Of a stretch of 64,000 bases of DNA, positions 12,721 to 24,666 are shown one piece after another. The notes beneath the pieces were generated by a model, which saw only the letters and a program-made list of their open reading frames with translations, was not told the origin of the DNA and ran no database searches. Numbering within the stretch: the stretch's first letter is position 1; each line of letters opens with the position of its first letter. Origin of the DNA: Austropuccinia psidii (lineage: Eukaryota > Basidiomycota > Pucciniomycetes > Pucciniales > Sphaerophragmiaceae); NCBI GenBank assembly GCA_023105745.1, contig JALGQZ010000003.1, positions 44,168,185 to 44,232,184 of the forward strand, read 5' to 3'. The translations under genes and the position numbers were made by a program.

Positions 12721-13390
12721 TTCATTGGTAAAGAATTAACTAAACTATCTCATTTTAGTAAGAGATCCTGAAAATTATTGAAGCTTGTTGGCAGTTTGGC
12801 CTTCAGTTAATCTTTAAACCCAATTTCTCAACATGAAATGTGATTTCATGTACCTTGAGTATGGTAGAGGGTTTAATCAATTACTCATATTTGACTTTAT
12901 TAGGAAGTCAAATACTTGTTTTTTCTGATATTAATATATTTCTTAGTCTTTATTAGTTAGCTTTTCTTATAGACACTTCTCCTCTATAGTTATATCAATA
13001 TTTCCCTTCTATATATTTGATGATTGTGGTTTGATTTTATGTTTATCATGGCACTCTACTATGCACATCCAAAAAAGATATCCACAAAATTATCTCATTT
13101 TCAAAAAGCTAAAAATAATTCAAGAATTCACAGGGATAGATAATTCAACCTCTTACACTCAGAGGATAATTAGGAGAGCTATGATATTTTCATTTGAAAA
13201 TAATTAAAATTATACAAATATAAAATAGTTTCCTCTAATATAGAATGAACTTCCCCCAAGCTCAATATCATGGAACCTCAAAAATATTGATTTTTCATGA
13301 CATATTTATATTCCAGAAATATAATAGGAACTTATATTTCACCCCTCAGGAACTTATAAGGAACATTTAAGGCTTATTTGAGGCATAAGG
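12721..13390. other. AT-rich stretch without a recognisable gene
   Basis: Nothing coding was recognised. It lies between the tandem repeat and the N-terminal half of the broken ORF. A short hairpin (ATGACTGG, 4-nt loop, CCAGTCAT) follows at 13392-13411, close to where similarity to the ORF family stops. Confidence 0.45.
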
Positions 13391-13424
13391 TATGACTGGC
13401 CTTCCAGTCATACAGAAAATGTCC

Positions 13425-13864
13425 TGGTGTGGTGATTCCCTGGGCTGTGGAATGGAGGATGGCTGTCTTGGTGAATCTGGGAAAGTTCTGGCAGTGGATG
13501 AAATAGAAAAAGGAGGAGAAGTTGAGAATGGTACAGTGGACAAGATAGGTTGAAAGCTTCTTCAAGGACTGGGAATTATTTGACTATGGAGTTTGTTGGA
13601 AGGAGGCTGTGTAGCTGAAGTACTTGCAAGGTGGCCAACAAATCAATTTACCACCTTAACTTCCTCATTATCCAATTATTCACTTCCTTTAGCATCTAGA
13701 TTGGTTGGTGAATCAGCAATTCTTCTCATTATTTTCACCACACCTTGATTCTTTATTCTGGATATGGGGACCTCTAAGGTTGAGTAAGTTTTCCTACCAT
13801 TAGTTAGAATGGGCCCTCCAACATTGGTCCACCTTGAAACCTTCCTTTTCCTGGAACCAGTCAC
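13425..13864 (-). pseudogene. N-terminal piece of the broken rust multicopy ORF
   Basis: Translating the minus strand gives SRKRKVSRWTNVGGPI, STLEVPISRIKNQGVVKIM and RRIADSPTN (13864-13676). After breaks, a Ser/Pro-rich part follows (GHLASTSATQPPSNK, SQIIPSP, SIPQPRESP, about 13640-13425). This order matches a hypothetical protein family I recall as abundant in Austropuccinia psidii, whose next segment is the SRRRE..PFPVSQVFQ part found at 10388-10750. Stops and a frameshift break it and its continuation is displaced by about 2.6 kb. Function unknown. Confidence 0.5.
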
Positions 13865-13926
13865 TAAATCAAGCCATCAGTACCAAGTCAAAACAATAAA
13901 ATCACATCACTTATGACTGGAATATA

Positions 13927-14253
13927 CTAAATCAGCATCAGGAGTAGGGGCCTCAGAGACTGGGAGCTCTTTCTCAAATGTTCCATCTTTCTTTCTCCAT
14001 AAATACCTTCTGAAATTGGAAAATGGCACTCCTGGATGTTGACATGGCTTTTTTCCAACAAAGGGATAATGGCACTTTGAAGACCTGGCTTTAAAGTGGT
14101 GGGAACAATTTTTTCCCTTCTTAAAGAACTAAGTTCATTAAGGATCCAAAACTTCAACTTATCTGTACCCATAACACACTTGTGAAGGATCAAAGTTTCC
14201 TGAAGAATCCATGGACCAGGGTGAATCCAATTTACTGAAGACACCAGACCCAC
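13927..14253 (-). other. Unrecognised open stretch, 108 codons
   Basis: It begins MGLVSSVNWIHPGPWILQ and has no motif I recognise. It lies just upstream of the broken multicopy ORF on the same strand and may be part of the same repeat. Codon content is not distinctive, so it may also be a chance opening. It is recorded because nothing else explains 13865-14460. Confidence 0.2.
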
Positions 14254-14461
14254 AAAGGACAGAATTTGGCAGCACAGAAGGAGATGATTCAGTTATTTCA
14301 GTAAGCTTTGAGCTTATTTCTAAATTTATGGAAGCAAAATAGTCAATTGAGTAAGATATTCTTTTCAGGCCTGAAGTTCATCAAGGCTCTGTGTCCATAA
14401 CTTCATTTATGGCCCCCTCAAGGTCCTTGATATGGGTCTCCAAGACTTTCCTGGGCCTCAA

Positions 14462-15250
14462 TCAGAAATAAAGGATGTCCACTTCAACTCTGGGGAGGCC
14501 ACTCTTTCTATGGTCTTGTACTACTCCCAGTGGGTCCAGGCCATATAGGTCAAAATGGCCCATTTTGGTCCTTTGGACCCCTTGGAACCCCTGATTATTT
14601 GGGCCCAGGGGGGAAAATGGTCCTGGGGGCTCAAATAATCCCCACAGGCTGTTTCCTATGAAACATGGACCACAAAACACCAAAAATGGCCAAGAAGGCC
14701 AAAACTTCAATATTTGCCCTAAAAATGGCAGGGACCCGAAAGAACCACAATAAATCAACATGACCCAAAGTCATTTTGGTCAGCTTTTTCTAGGATTATG
14801 GGTAAAATACCCCTCATTTCAGGACATGAGGATATCTCTATGTTGGACTGCATGCAAGAAAAGGTCCAGAAGGCCAATTTTTCCAATTATTGTAAGGTTA
14901 TAAAATCATATAACCATTATTCACCAAATTCCAAGTTGAAGAACCTGGAGGCCTTCATTATGGGATGCACCCCAAGGCCAATGAAGGAAAATAAATTTTG
15001 GGCAGAAATGACTCAAGGCATAGATATAACTTTGATAAAGCAAAAATTACTTACTTAATGAAGGGGGTAAAGTGGTTAATAGAAAAAAGAACAAAGAAGA
15101 TGAAAGCAGGGGATTTTCAGGATAATTCTCAAGAGGAAACCAAATCAAATTTCAAATATTTTGAAACAAATGTGGGTATATGGGGATGAAACTCAACAAT
15201 GGCCAGTTATCATGGTGTTCAGGAGCCCACCAGTTTCAAGAGGGGGATGC
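14462..15250 (+). repeat. Internal region of an LTR element (first copy), ending in a polypurine tract
   Basis: This stretch has no clear coding capacity. Parts recur about 1.45 kb downstream: the TTGGAACCCC..GGTCCTGGGGGC block near 14580 resembles 16050-16110, and the TTTTCAGGATAAT..CAAGAGGAAA stretch at 15115-15145 resembles 16553-16580. It ends in CAGTTTCAAGAGGGGGAT, a purine-rich tract directly before an LTR-like sequence, as expected for the 3' end of an LTR retrotransposon body. Confidence 0.55.
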
Positions 15251-15982
15251 TTTCACAGCCACTATTTGGGAGTAAGGGTATTCAACCTTAAACCCACTCA
15301 AACTCATCAAACAAGAGATCCATTGTGTTTCTCAGTAATAAGTTCTAGAAAATATTCTTTCTGAAACATGCATACAGTCTGGTTCATCAATACAGCCTGT
15401 AAATACCTGTACAGGTTGGATTCACCAAATACAGCTTTAGATTCACAATTCTGAAACTGTATGAGCACCCAGCTCCACCACACCTTTTGTACAGGCTCTG
15501 TACATCCATAAAATGGCTGTATTATCTAAATCAAGTCAAATCAAAATTCCCCTCAATAAAATTCACTCTTTGGATCAGGGCTGGTATATTCTGACGTATA
15601 CCAGCCCCTCTCTCTCCCCCTATGGACTTGTCCCCAGTTAATTGATATATTTGATTTATTAATTAATGAATATTTTCATTCTTAATTTTGGAATATATTA
15701 TTTATTGGTATTAAGTTCATCATTGCATTTCTTCACCTGTTCAGTAGAGTGGTGGTGGCCATATCCTTATTAACACTTCTCTTTCTTTCTTACAGGTTGA
15801 AACAGTGGACTTGGACTTGTTTTTGTTGGCTCCTTTATTCTTTACTATTATTCTTATCTGTTGCTTCTTTCTTATATTCACTTTCACTAGCAATATCATT
15901 CTTATTCCATCTGAGCCCTCCACAAATGGTTTCCAGTTTACTGAGTGCCAGGCCCTCTTCACTTAGAAGAGTTCCTGTGACA
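15251..15982 (+). repeat. LTR copy 1, related to the family B LTR
   Basis: About 732 bp, from TTTCACAGCC to CCTGTGACA. It shares a block order with the family B LTRs: a TATA-like GTATA, CCCCAGTTAATTGATATA, TCTTCACCTGTTCA, GGCCATATCCTTATTAA, CAGGTTGAAACAGTG, CTGAGTGCCAGGCC and a terminal CCTGTGACA. The TTAATTGATATA block corresponds to the family B sequence that is complementary to its own primer site. No five-base target duplication flanks it, and no matching primer site follows it. Confidence 0.65.
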
Positions 15983-16686
15983 GGACCTTCTTTTTGGCCC
16001 TGGGAATGCTCCCTATAGGCAGGTAAAAGTGGTGTAAAACCCCATTTTTTGAGCTCTTGGAACCCCTGCAAACCCCACCAAAACTGGGTCCAGGTGCCAA
16101 CTTGGTCCTAGGGGCCTTTTATACCCCCTACCAACTGAAGGATTCAGGCCTTTTACCACATACCATGGCATCTAGGCCATTTACCATAAAGGCCCAAAAT
16201 GGCCATGGATTCCTTGGATGCCCAAAAAGAACAGCTTTTCCATAAAAGCCATTTGGGCACAAGACCCCTGATCATCAAGGCTCTGATAAAGTTGTAAGCT
16301 TAAAACTTTCTCAATTAGGCCACCCATTCAGGTATGGCCAAGTCAAGTGACAATGACAATCATATAGTCATTTTTCATCAAGTTTTGAGCTGAAAAGAGA
16401 TACAGAATCCTTTCTGGGATAGGTCCCAAGGAAATTTCAAAAAGGAAAAGACTGAGTACCATGAAATTGACTCAAAAGGAACAAAACTTAATGTTATTAA
16501 GCGTTGAATAATTTATCAATGAAGTTAGTTAAAAGAAGAGTGACAAAAAAATATTTTCAGGATAATAATCAAGAGGAAATTGAATTAGATTTCAAAAAGA
16601 TCTAAAATCATTTGGGAAAATGGGATGACACTCAAAAATGGTGGTATATGGTTTTCAGGATCCCACAAGTTTCAAGTGGGGGATAC
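15983..16686 (+). repeat. Internal region of the LTR element (second copy), ending in a polypurine tract
   Basis: It repeats, with strong drift, the pattern of 14550-15250 and ends in CAAGTTTCAAGTGGGGGAT directly before the second LTR. No gene is recognised. Together with the first copy this gives an internal-LTR-internal-LTR order with a unit of about 1436 bp, measured between the two LTR starts. Confidence 0.5.
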
Positions 16687-17420
16687 TGCCACAGCCATCA
16701 CCAGGGGCAGAGTACATTGCAACCTTATCCCTACTCAAACTCACCAAACCAGAAAATCCTTACTGTATATGAGCATCCAGTTTCAGAAATATTAATTTCA
16801 AACACTCATACAGTTGGATTCACCAATACAGCCTGTCACGACTTGTACAGGCTGGATTCACAAGCCTGAAGCTGTATTATCACCCAAATTTTCCACACCT
16901 CTTGTATAGACCCTGTACATATATAGAGGGGCTGTATTATCAAAATCAATTCAATCACAGATTATTCTCAAGAAAATTTCCTCTTTGGATAAGGGCTGGT
17001 GGATTCTGACATATAACAGCCCCTCTTCCCCCCTCTGGGTACTTTTTCCCAGTTAATTGATATATTGTATTTATTATTTAATAAACACATTATTCTTAGC
17101 TTATTGGAATATTTTCTTTGTGAGTATTAAGTCAGTCTTTACATTTTCCCTCGCCTGTTCACTAGAGCTGAGGTGACCATATCCTTATTAACTGCTCTCT
17201 TTCCTTCTGACAGGTTTGAACAGTGAACTTGGGCTTTTTTGTGGTTGGCTCCTTTTCTTATTACTCTTTATTATTGCTTCTTCATTTCTTATTTATTCCT
17301 CATTATCAATCTCATATCATTTACACTACTTTAATCCTAATTTTTGGCTATAATAAGCTCTTATTATATTTTTAATAAGAACAATAATAGTACTCTTAAG
17401 TCTCAGTGATACCAGTGTAA
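16687..17420 (+). repeat. LTR copy 2, related to the family B LTR
   Basis: It begins TGCCACAGCC and follows LTR copy 1 closely: ACATATAACAGCCCC, CCCAGTTAATTGATATA, TCGCCTGTTCACTAGAG, ATATCCTTATTAA and CAGGTTTGAACAGTG. The right end is uncertain because the CTGAGTGCCAGG...TGTGACA terminus is not clear; the end given is an estimate. Confidence 0.55.
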
Positions 17421-20400
17421 GCAGGCTGTAAAGCACTGGTTCATACCTTCATGAAAATTATAAGGAAGGCCAAGAATTTTCTTGATTAAGTCTGAGGGAA
17501 CAGAGGCTTCCATTTTCTTTCACAGAAAATAAAACACAACATCAGGCATACTTCAGCTTCCCCCACTAAAATGAAATATTTCAGGGGTATGTCAAACACA
17601 TAGCATCATTCTACAGTTTTTTCTTACATTATTTCAGGTAAATTTCTTTTGTACACCCATACCTTTTTTGATTCTTTCTTCTATAAAAAACTGATGTTCC
17701 TGACTACCTTTTTCACATGCAATTTTCAGTTGACTTCCACATGCAGATACACTGTGAGGCTTACTTGTGCATATATGTATATGGCTTTTCTTTTTCTCCC
17801 AAATGGAACTCTAGGTGTTTTCAGCCACAAAGCAGAACTCTACCTCCAGCCATCTCAAATAATCAGAATCTTTGTGTGGCCCTGGTTTCTATTTAGCTAT
17901 TTTCTGAAAAAATTAAATTTTTGTTTCTCTTCTTTAAACATGCATTTAAAAATTCTTATTTTTCCTATTCATAGAAAAAAATATCATTCTCCTCAATTAC
18001 TGTAACTTTCTTCACACATGAATGAGAAATATTTTTCTTAGCTCAAAAAATGGCATCTGTGACACTTCAAGTAAGAGTAAGCCCAACACAGTTGATTGAA
18101 GTCTGTATTACTGAAGATTTAATGGTATGGAAAGGCACTTTCACCTCTTCTTGAAATAAGAGGGATTTAAAAGAGAGTTCTCCCTGGTGTGATATTCTCA
18201 AGAGTTTCATGGAAAATTCAATACTAACTAACTGAGATATATTTATATCAAGGCCATTGGTAAGCACTTGGGTTGCAACCCTCTGGGAGAATTGTGAAAA
18301 CTGGAAAAAACTGGAACTTTTGTGTGTGTCCGTCAGACCTGCTTCATCTTTTTATCTCATTCAGGGGAAGAGACTTACCTGAGACCGCAAAAAGGCTTTA
18401 CCTATTTGCTAGTTCTTTTTTCTTTATATTTACATGTAATTATTCCTTTTATATATTAATTGCATGATTAGATAATTCTTTATTTCACCCAATTTACTCC
18501 TTCCAATATTTATGTAGTATTAGTTTGGGGTTAAAATGAAGATTTCTTTCTTTCACTGTAGTGAACCTGGCTGTGAAAATATCTTTTAGCAGTCAATTCT
18601 ATCGTTTTTGGTTAATTCATGGTTTTAGTTTGGCAAAACATGATACTTAATATCATGTATTTCCAATCTTAAAAACACTTCATTTATTTAGTGAAACTTT
18701 GGATAGCCACGAATTTAAGGATAATTCTTTATATTGGCTTATGTGTATTAGATATTCTTTAAGAACAGCTTCAAGGAACTTCTTTTTTACCTTGTAGGCA
18801 CTAAGTTCTCTATACATCACATAAAAATTCCTCAGATGAAAGGAAGGAAGGTAAAAGAAAAAAATTGATTCAAAATAACTTCATCCTTGTTAGCAACTTA
18901 TATCATTTCTCCATAAAAGGAGCCCTTTGTGTTTAGTATAGAGCTGTATATCTGGTATTAATAATCTTTTGTTTTCTGGCAAACAGGTAATATTACTAAT
19001 TTCAAATTTTCACCAAGAGAATTTGATTAATCAATTCTGCTTTAAATTCTTGATTTAAGCTATTTTCCTTTCAAATATTTGTTTTTTCTCTCTTTTAGTT
19101 TATATTTCAAGGTTATATCTCTTTCTACTTCCTATTAATTACTTTCACTCCCAGTTCAAAGTAACAAATCCTCATGAAAACTCAAAACAAATCTTATCTT
19201 AAGCATGTTTGAGTTTCCCATTATTTTCCCTGTCATTTGAAGTTACTGGAAGAGGTTTATTTTATCAACACTAGTAAAAAAAGATGTCTTTTCTTGGATT
19301 TTCAAGTTAATAAAATTATGAATGTCAAACCTCAACATTATTTCAAGTGGTAAAATACCTGCTTAGCACCTCATTATTGGTCATTTTAAATCATTTTATC
19401 ATGTCATTATCACTACAAGTTTTGACTATTTAGTACTTTTCCACCGGAGGTTTGGAATTTAAAAACTAATACTATGATATTTCATTTATAGTATATAATT
19501 GATTTCCGAGCCTCAAAGACCATAAACATTTGTGTGAACCTTCTTCATTTTTGCTCCTTGAATTTTTTATGTGCCAATATTAAATATCTTATGTCCCCAT
19601 GGTGATATATTGAATGAATGAAGTTTTATGATTTATTAGGCTTATTAATCTCTTAATATTCTGATAATAATATCTGCTTTAATAGTAAATCTTGATACTT
19701 CCAAAATTAAATGTGAGATTTTGATTTTATCAAAATTCTTGAGGATCAAAAAAGATATTATCTTCTCAGAAATATTTTTCATTGTTTTACTACATTCTAA
19801 TGCTATGAATTTTAATGTTCAATTGGAACCTTATAAATATAATTGTTACATTGTTACTAAGCAATTATAGAGGCTTAAATTAGGAAAATTTGAGTGTAAA
19901 ATGTAAATCTGTCTTCAAATACATGAGCTTCTCTGGTTTAATTAAATTTATTTTTTTTGTTTTTTCATATGGCTTTTTTAATATTCACCATCAATTATGA
20001 ATTGTTTGCCTTTTTTTTGATGTTTTCAGCCTATGCCAAATTCTCATGAAATATTTTGATTCCATTTTCACAGTCAATCCAATCTTATTATAAAGTTAAT
20101 TATGTGAAATTTTATTTGAAAATATTCAATTTTACTGATATTTCTATCCCATGATTTACCATAAAATGTTAGCTGTTTCATTTTGGATGAAGATATTATC
20201 ATTTTATGTCATGTGCTTTTGTCCAGATAAAAATAGTTAAAATTTCTTATCTTGAATAAAATATAGTAGGATTCATTCATGATAATATAAGCATTAACAG
20301 AATCTCTATTCCTTCATTAATTATGAGTTGCAACTATAGTTACAGCTGGCAATAGATATTAGGGCTCTAGGGTTCATTTGATCAAGAATCCAAACAAAGA

Positions 20401-23400
20401 GTGATCATGAAGTTCGTTATCTCCAGTGGAAATGGGATCCTAGCATTCTTAATTCAAATTGAAAAATCACCTTACCCAGTTTTTATTCAATATTATCCAT
20501 AATGCAGAGTTCATAAGATGAATTATGGTTAATTTGATGAATAATTATTTTTTAACTTTTTAGAACATTTTCAGGGGATTCAGATTCCAAGAATTATTTA
20601 ATTATTAAAAATGTTCACAGAATTAATTGAATGATGTATAATGGAGGTCAAATGGTTAAAACTTAGTGATTTGATCCAGTTATCTCAAAGCAAAAAATAT
20701 TCATAAAATGGTCATAAAATATTAATATAAATCAATTAATAGCTTTCTTCACAATCCTACCCTTATGGAATAAGCTTAATTTTCTTTTAAGTATCCAAGA
20801 GATATATTATAACAATATTTCTATCATTTAAAATGATCTTGTGGAGAATTAAAAATTTAGGCAAATGCTTGAAATTGATAATATTAATGAAGTCTTTTCA
20901 TAAATAATTTCTATTTATAAAAAGAATCTTAAAATCTATAGTAAAACATTCTTTAAAATCAATTTTCAAAAAGAAATTCTTTTAAGAATTTCAAAAATTT
21001 TGATAAAAATTATAATTATCCTTAATTTTGAGTAAATTATCTTGTAAGATTGACTCAATGGCTTGGATTCCTTTTCTCGATAATAATAATATTTCAGAGC
21101 TCATAAGTCCTTATTATTTTCTGATAGAGGTAGATAATTACTTGTAACTACAATGAAGTTTCTTTCCTTAATCAAAAAAAGGAAAATATTTTATTCCAAA
21201 AACTTTTTATAACAAATAATAATTAAAAGATATACTTCTTTTCTTTCCCACTAATTATTTTTCAAATTCATTTAATCAATTATCCAAAAAGTTGAAAAAA
21301 AAAAACATATCAATTTCTTTTTCAAAAATAATTATATATATCCTCCATAGGTCTACTTTATATATTTCAAATTCTTTTGTCCTATTTTTTTCAATTTTTT
21401 CATAAAATATATCATGATTTATCTAAAAAAATAATAATGATATGTTTCATATTTAAAGAGATCTGGAATAATTTGGGATATTCTTCTTAAAAAAAATTAC
21501 TCTTTTTATGATTGACAAATTTCGAAATTTTATTTTACATTTTATGTAACTAGCTCAGATGATAAGTTTTCTTCTTTCAACATTATGTAGCTTTTAATAA
21601 AATGAAATTTCAGCTCAATAGGGTATAGAAAAAAGGAAAATATTGTAGAAGAAAGTCAAGCTTGGGTTTCCTTTCATGACTCTTCAAGAGTTTTATTTCC
21701 TTTTAAAAATGGTCTTCCTCATGAATCAATGTTTGATACATAATGATAATTGAATAATTAAGCACTTGAAATTGAAGATAAATTAGGAAAATTACAAACT
21801 CAACTCTTCAAATTCTTTTAGTGAGGTTACCACTTATAATGAGCATTTATTGACACACAAAACCCTCACAAGAAATTTCTGCAAATTTTTCTTTTCTTAA
21901 AATTCTTGGGATCAAACTAAAAAAAAGATTTTTTTTCTTTATAAAAATCTTAACAGATTTCAAAAATTTAAAATAAATCCATCTCATTGATATTAACAAA
22001 CTCTTTCCTGGATAAGGATTCAAGCCAAATTTATCAAAATAATACTCCATCAAGATTCAATAAAACACCCTTTATGGTTAACAAAATTAACTTTATTTTA
22101 GCTAATTGAGAAAACTTACTGCAAGAGTAAGGAAAATTGGTAATATTATTTTAAATTATATTTATCTCAACAAGAAGATTTTTCTTATTTATTGTTAGAA
22201 TATTTCAATTTTCAAGATTTTTATTTATTTATTATTAAACAGAGATATTAACTTAATTCTAATTTCCTAGGTTATTTTTCCTTCTATTTTCCTTTTAATT
22301 AATTTTCATAATTTCTATTTTCACATAAAATTTAATATCTTAATAGCTTCATTAATTACCTCTTCATACACCCCCTTATCCACAATGTTTTTTTTACTAA
22401 AATTTTCACATGATAGCTGATAACCCCATGATGCTTGAATTTCTTTTGAGTCAACTTTTTGCTGACTTTATTTCTTCTGTTTAAAAATTTTGATCATGTA
22501 ATTTGAATCATTCTTTTGCAAAAAAAAAAACAAAAAAAAACACTTAATTAAAGAGCTTCTTCCTTTTCATACTAATACTTGCCTTCTTTCAACTCTTTTT
22601 TTATATTAAGTTTTCTCATTGCTTTAAAAAACTAAAATAAAAATAAAAACATCAGCAAGGAGGAAAGAAAAGTAATTATTTACTTAGTTTTAACTTGGTT
22701 TCTTTACTCATTTTAAAGAAACTAGACTACTGTATGTTATTTTGTTCATCAGAAAAGCAATATCGCTACTGGGGATAGCATTTCAAAGCCAACATTTCAA
22801 ATTTTCAAGTTGCATTGACCAATAACTGAACCTGGCTTGATAAGTAGTCAAACGAAACTTATAAACCATCTATATATTATATATATAACTCTTCACCTTA
22901 ACAGATGACTAGATATAACTAAAGAATATTTTAAAACAAATTTAATAAAATTTAATATAAAAGCCTGAAGTTGTTGAAACATAAGAAAAAAAGTTAAAAA
23001 AAAAAAACAATGCTTTTTTTGCATAAAATCAAGATAATAAACTATCTTTTAAATGACAATTTGAATTTGAAAAGGTCTCGATTTTATTATATTTTCAACT
23101 TATCTTCCGAAAGTACACATGAGTCTTGTCCTTGAGTTTGCCCTCAAGCACATGTAGCTGATTGACTCCATGATTGATCAGTAAAGTTTTCTGGTGATAT
23201 CTTTTGAAAACAAAAGACCAAGAATCATACACGTCAAAGCTCGTCACGTGAGTATTTTTTTTGCAAGAAAATATAAACAGCAAACAAATTGGTAAACGAT
23301 TTGGAGATCACAACAAAAGAGACTCGAGCTATTACAATTAGAAAGAAATCAACTAATTACAAATTGTGAAGAAAATGGGTCTGAAATCAATTGCCAAAAG

Positions 23401-23627
23401 AAGAGCTTTACAAAAATTTATTATTTGTTGATAGCACAACTCACTCGCTAATAGCGAGAAATTGAACATGGACAATGCATAAAATGATTTGTGGTGCAGA
23501 GTTGAAATCTCAATAATGGTCTGATGTAGATAAAACCTAATCTTCTGGTATGAGCTTGTGAACGAATTGACAGGTGGAAATCAACAGAAATAAATGTGAC
23601 AGACAAAAAGCAGTATATTGATGAGCA
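17421..23627. other. AT-rich intergenic DNA, no gene recognised
   Basis: About 6.2 kb of very AT-rich sequence with A/T runs and short openings that look like chance. I saw no conserved protein motif, RNA gene or intact transposon. From about 23040 on the base composition becomes less AT-rich, where the 3' flank of the separase gene begins. Confidence 0.55.
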
Positions 23628-24666
23628 CTAAGATTCAAGCTTTACATCTGATTGAGGCTTATTATTATCCGGAGAAAAGGTTGGAAATACGAATTTTACG
23701 GGAATACCGTACACAACTGGGGCTGCACCTGTGTCAACCAAAATAGTTAGTATTGCTTTTTTCCAACCCAAAATGGTTGTTAGCTTACCATTGAGATATT
23801 TTAATTGACAACAAGACCTTACTTGAGCTAGAGCGCTTGTAAGTGTCATCACTCCACACCCGCCATGTTCCTGGGAATAAAGACCGGTTTGCTTGAAAAG
23901 TTCAATAGCAAGCCTATCAATATCCTTGTCCGTGACATCCCATAGATTAGCTAACAAAGATGGACTAAAGCAGCGTCATAATCAATACGAGATATAAAAG
24001 CTTTAGCTGATAGCTATAGAAAACAGCTTTACCATCCAGCTACCATGTAAGCATAAGGAGTCCCGGTTGGATCGAAATCGCCCTGGTCTTGCAGCATACC
24101 TGAAGAACAGCCCCAAAGCATAGTGACTGCGCACCGCCTGAGTTGTTTAATAGTAGATGATCGAATGTATTGCTCCGCCCCGCCGTGGCCGAAGTAGCTA
24201 GAGATCGGTGAGATGGGGTCAATCAGTAAGGTTATCCAAACGAGAAAAGCAATATTACTAAAGCAACGAACAGCATCAAGTTCTTGGATAAGAGGGCTTG
24301 CTTAACTTCCTCGCTACTAGGCGGGCGTCCCTTGATTCCATTCCAAGCCTGGTTAGCCTCCAACCAAGTTTCAAACTGACTTTGGGTACTACTTAAATCT
24401 CCACTTGGATTTAATATGTATGAGGTGCGAGTTACGTCCAAAAGCAAGGGAGTCGGTATTGATTCGTCGTTATGAACCAATCGATCTCTCAAAAAGCTTA
24501 ACGAGGGAATTCTGCTAACAGAATGACCTAGAAGGGTAGGTAAAACTTCCCACGGAAAGCCATGCAGTTGTTTGTCAAGTATCAAAAATAAGTGTTGTTG
24601 TCTGGTTTCTTCTAGGGAATATGGGATAAGTATTTCTTTTTGCAAAGCCCGAAGTTCGCATATTGC
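23628..24666 (-). other. ESP1: Separase catalytic domain (exons 11-14)
   Basis: This segment carries the peptidase C50 fold. The catalytic His codon is at 24187-24185 and the Cys codon at 24109-24107, 26 codons apart, both in exon 12. Upstream, HGFPWEVLPTLLGHSVSRIPSL (in exon 11) is the conserved lead-in to the protease. The first part of the His motif is spliced: the Leu codon before YFGHGG is split by intron 11. Both catalytic residues are present, so the gene looks active. Confidence 0.92.

Noticed and set aside
15246..15987. LTR copy 1 as a solo LTR with target duplication
   Set aside because: The five bases on each side (GATGC and GGACC) do not match, and internal-like DNA lies on both sides.
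17649..18005. 118-codon opening rich in Phe and Leu
   Set aside because: Composition is what AT-rich DNA gives by chance. No membrane-protein family or conserved motif was recognised.
23095..23283. 62-codon minus-strand opening downstream of separase
   Set aside because: No recognisable motif and no start or splice context. It is more likely 3' flank of separase.
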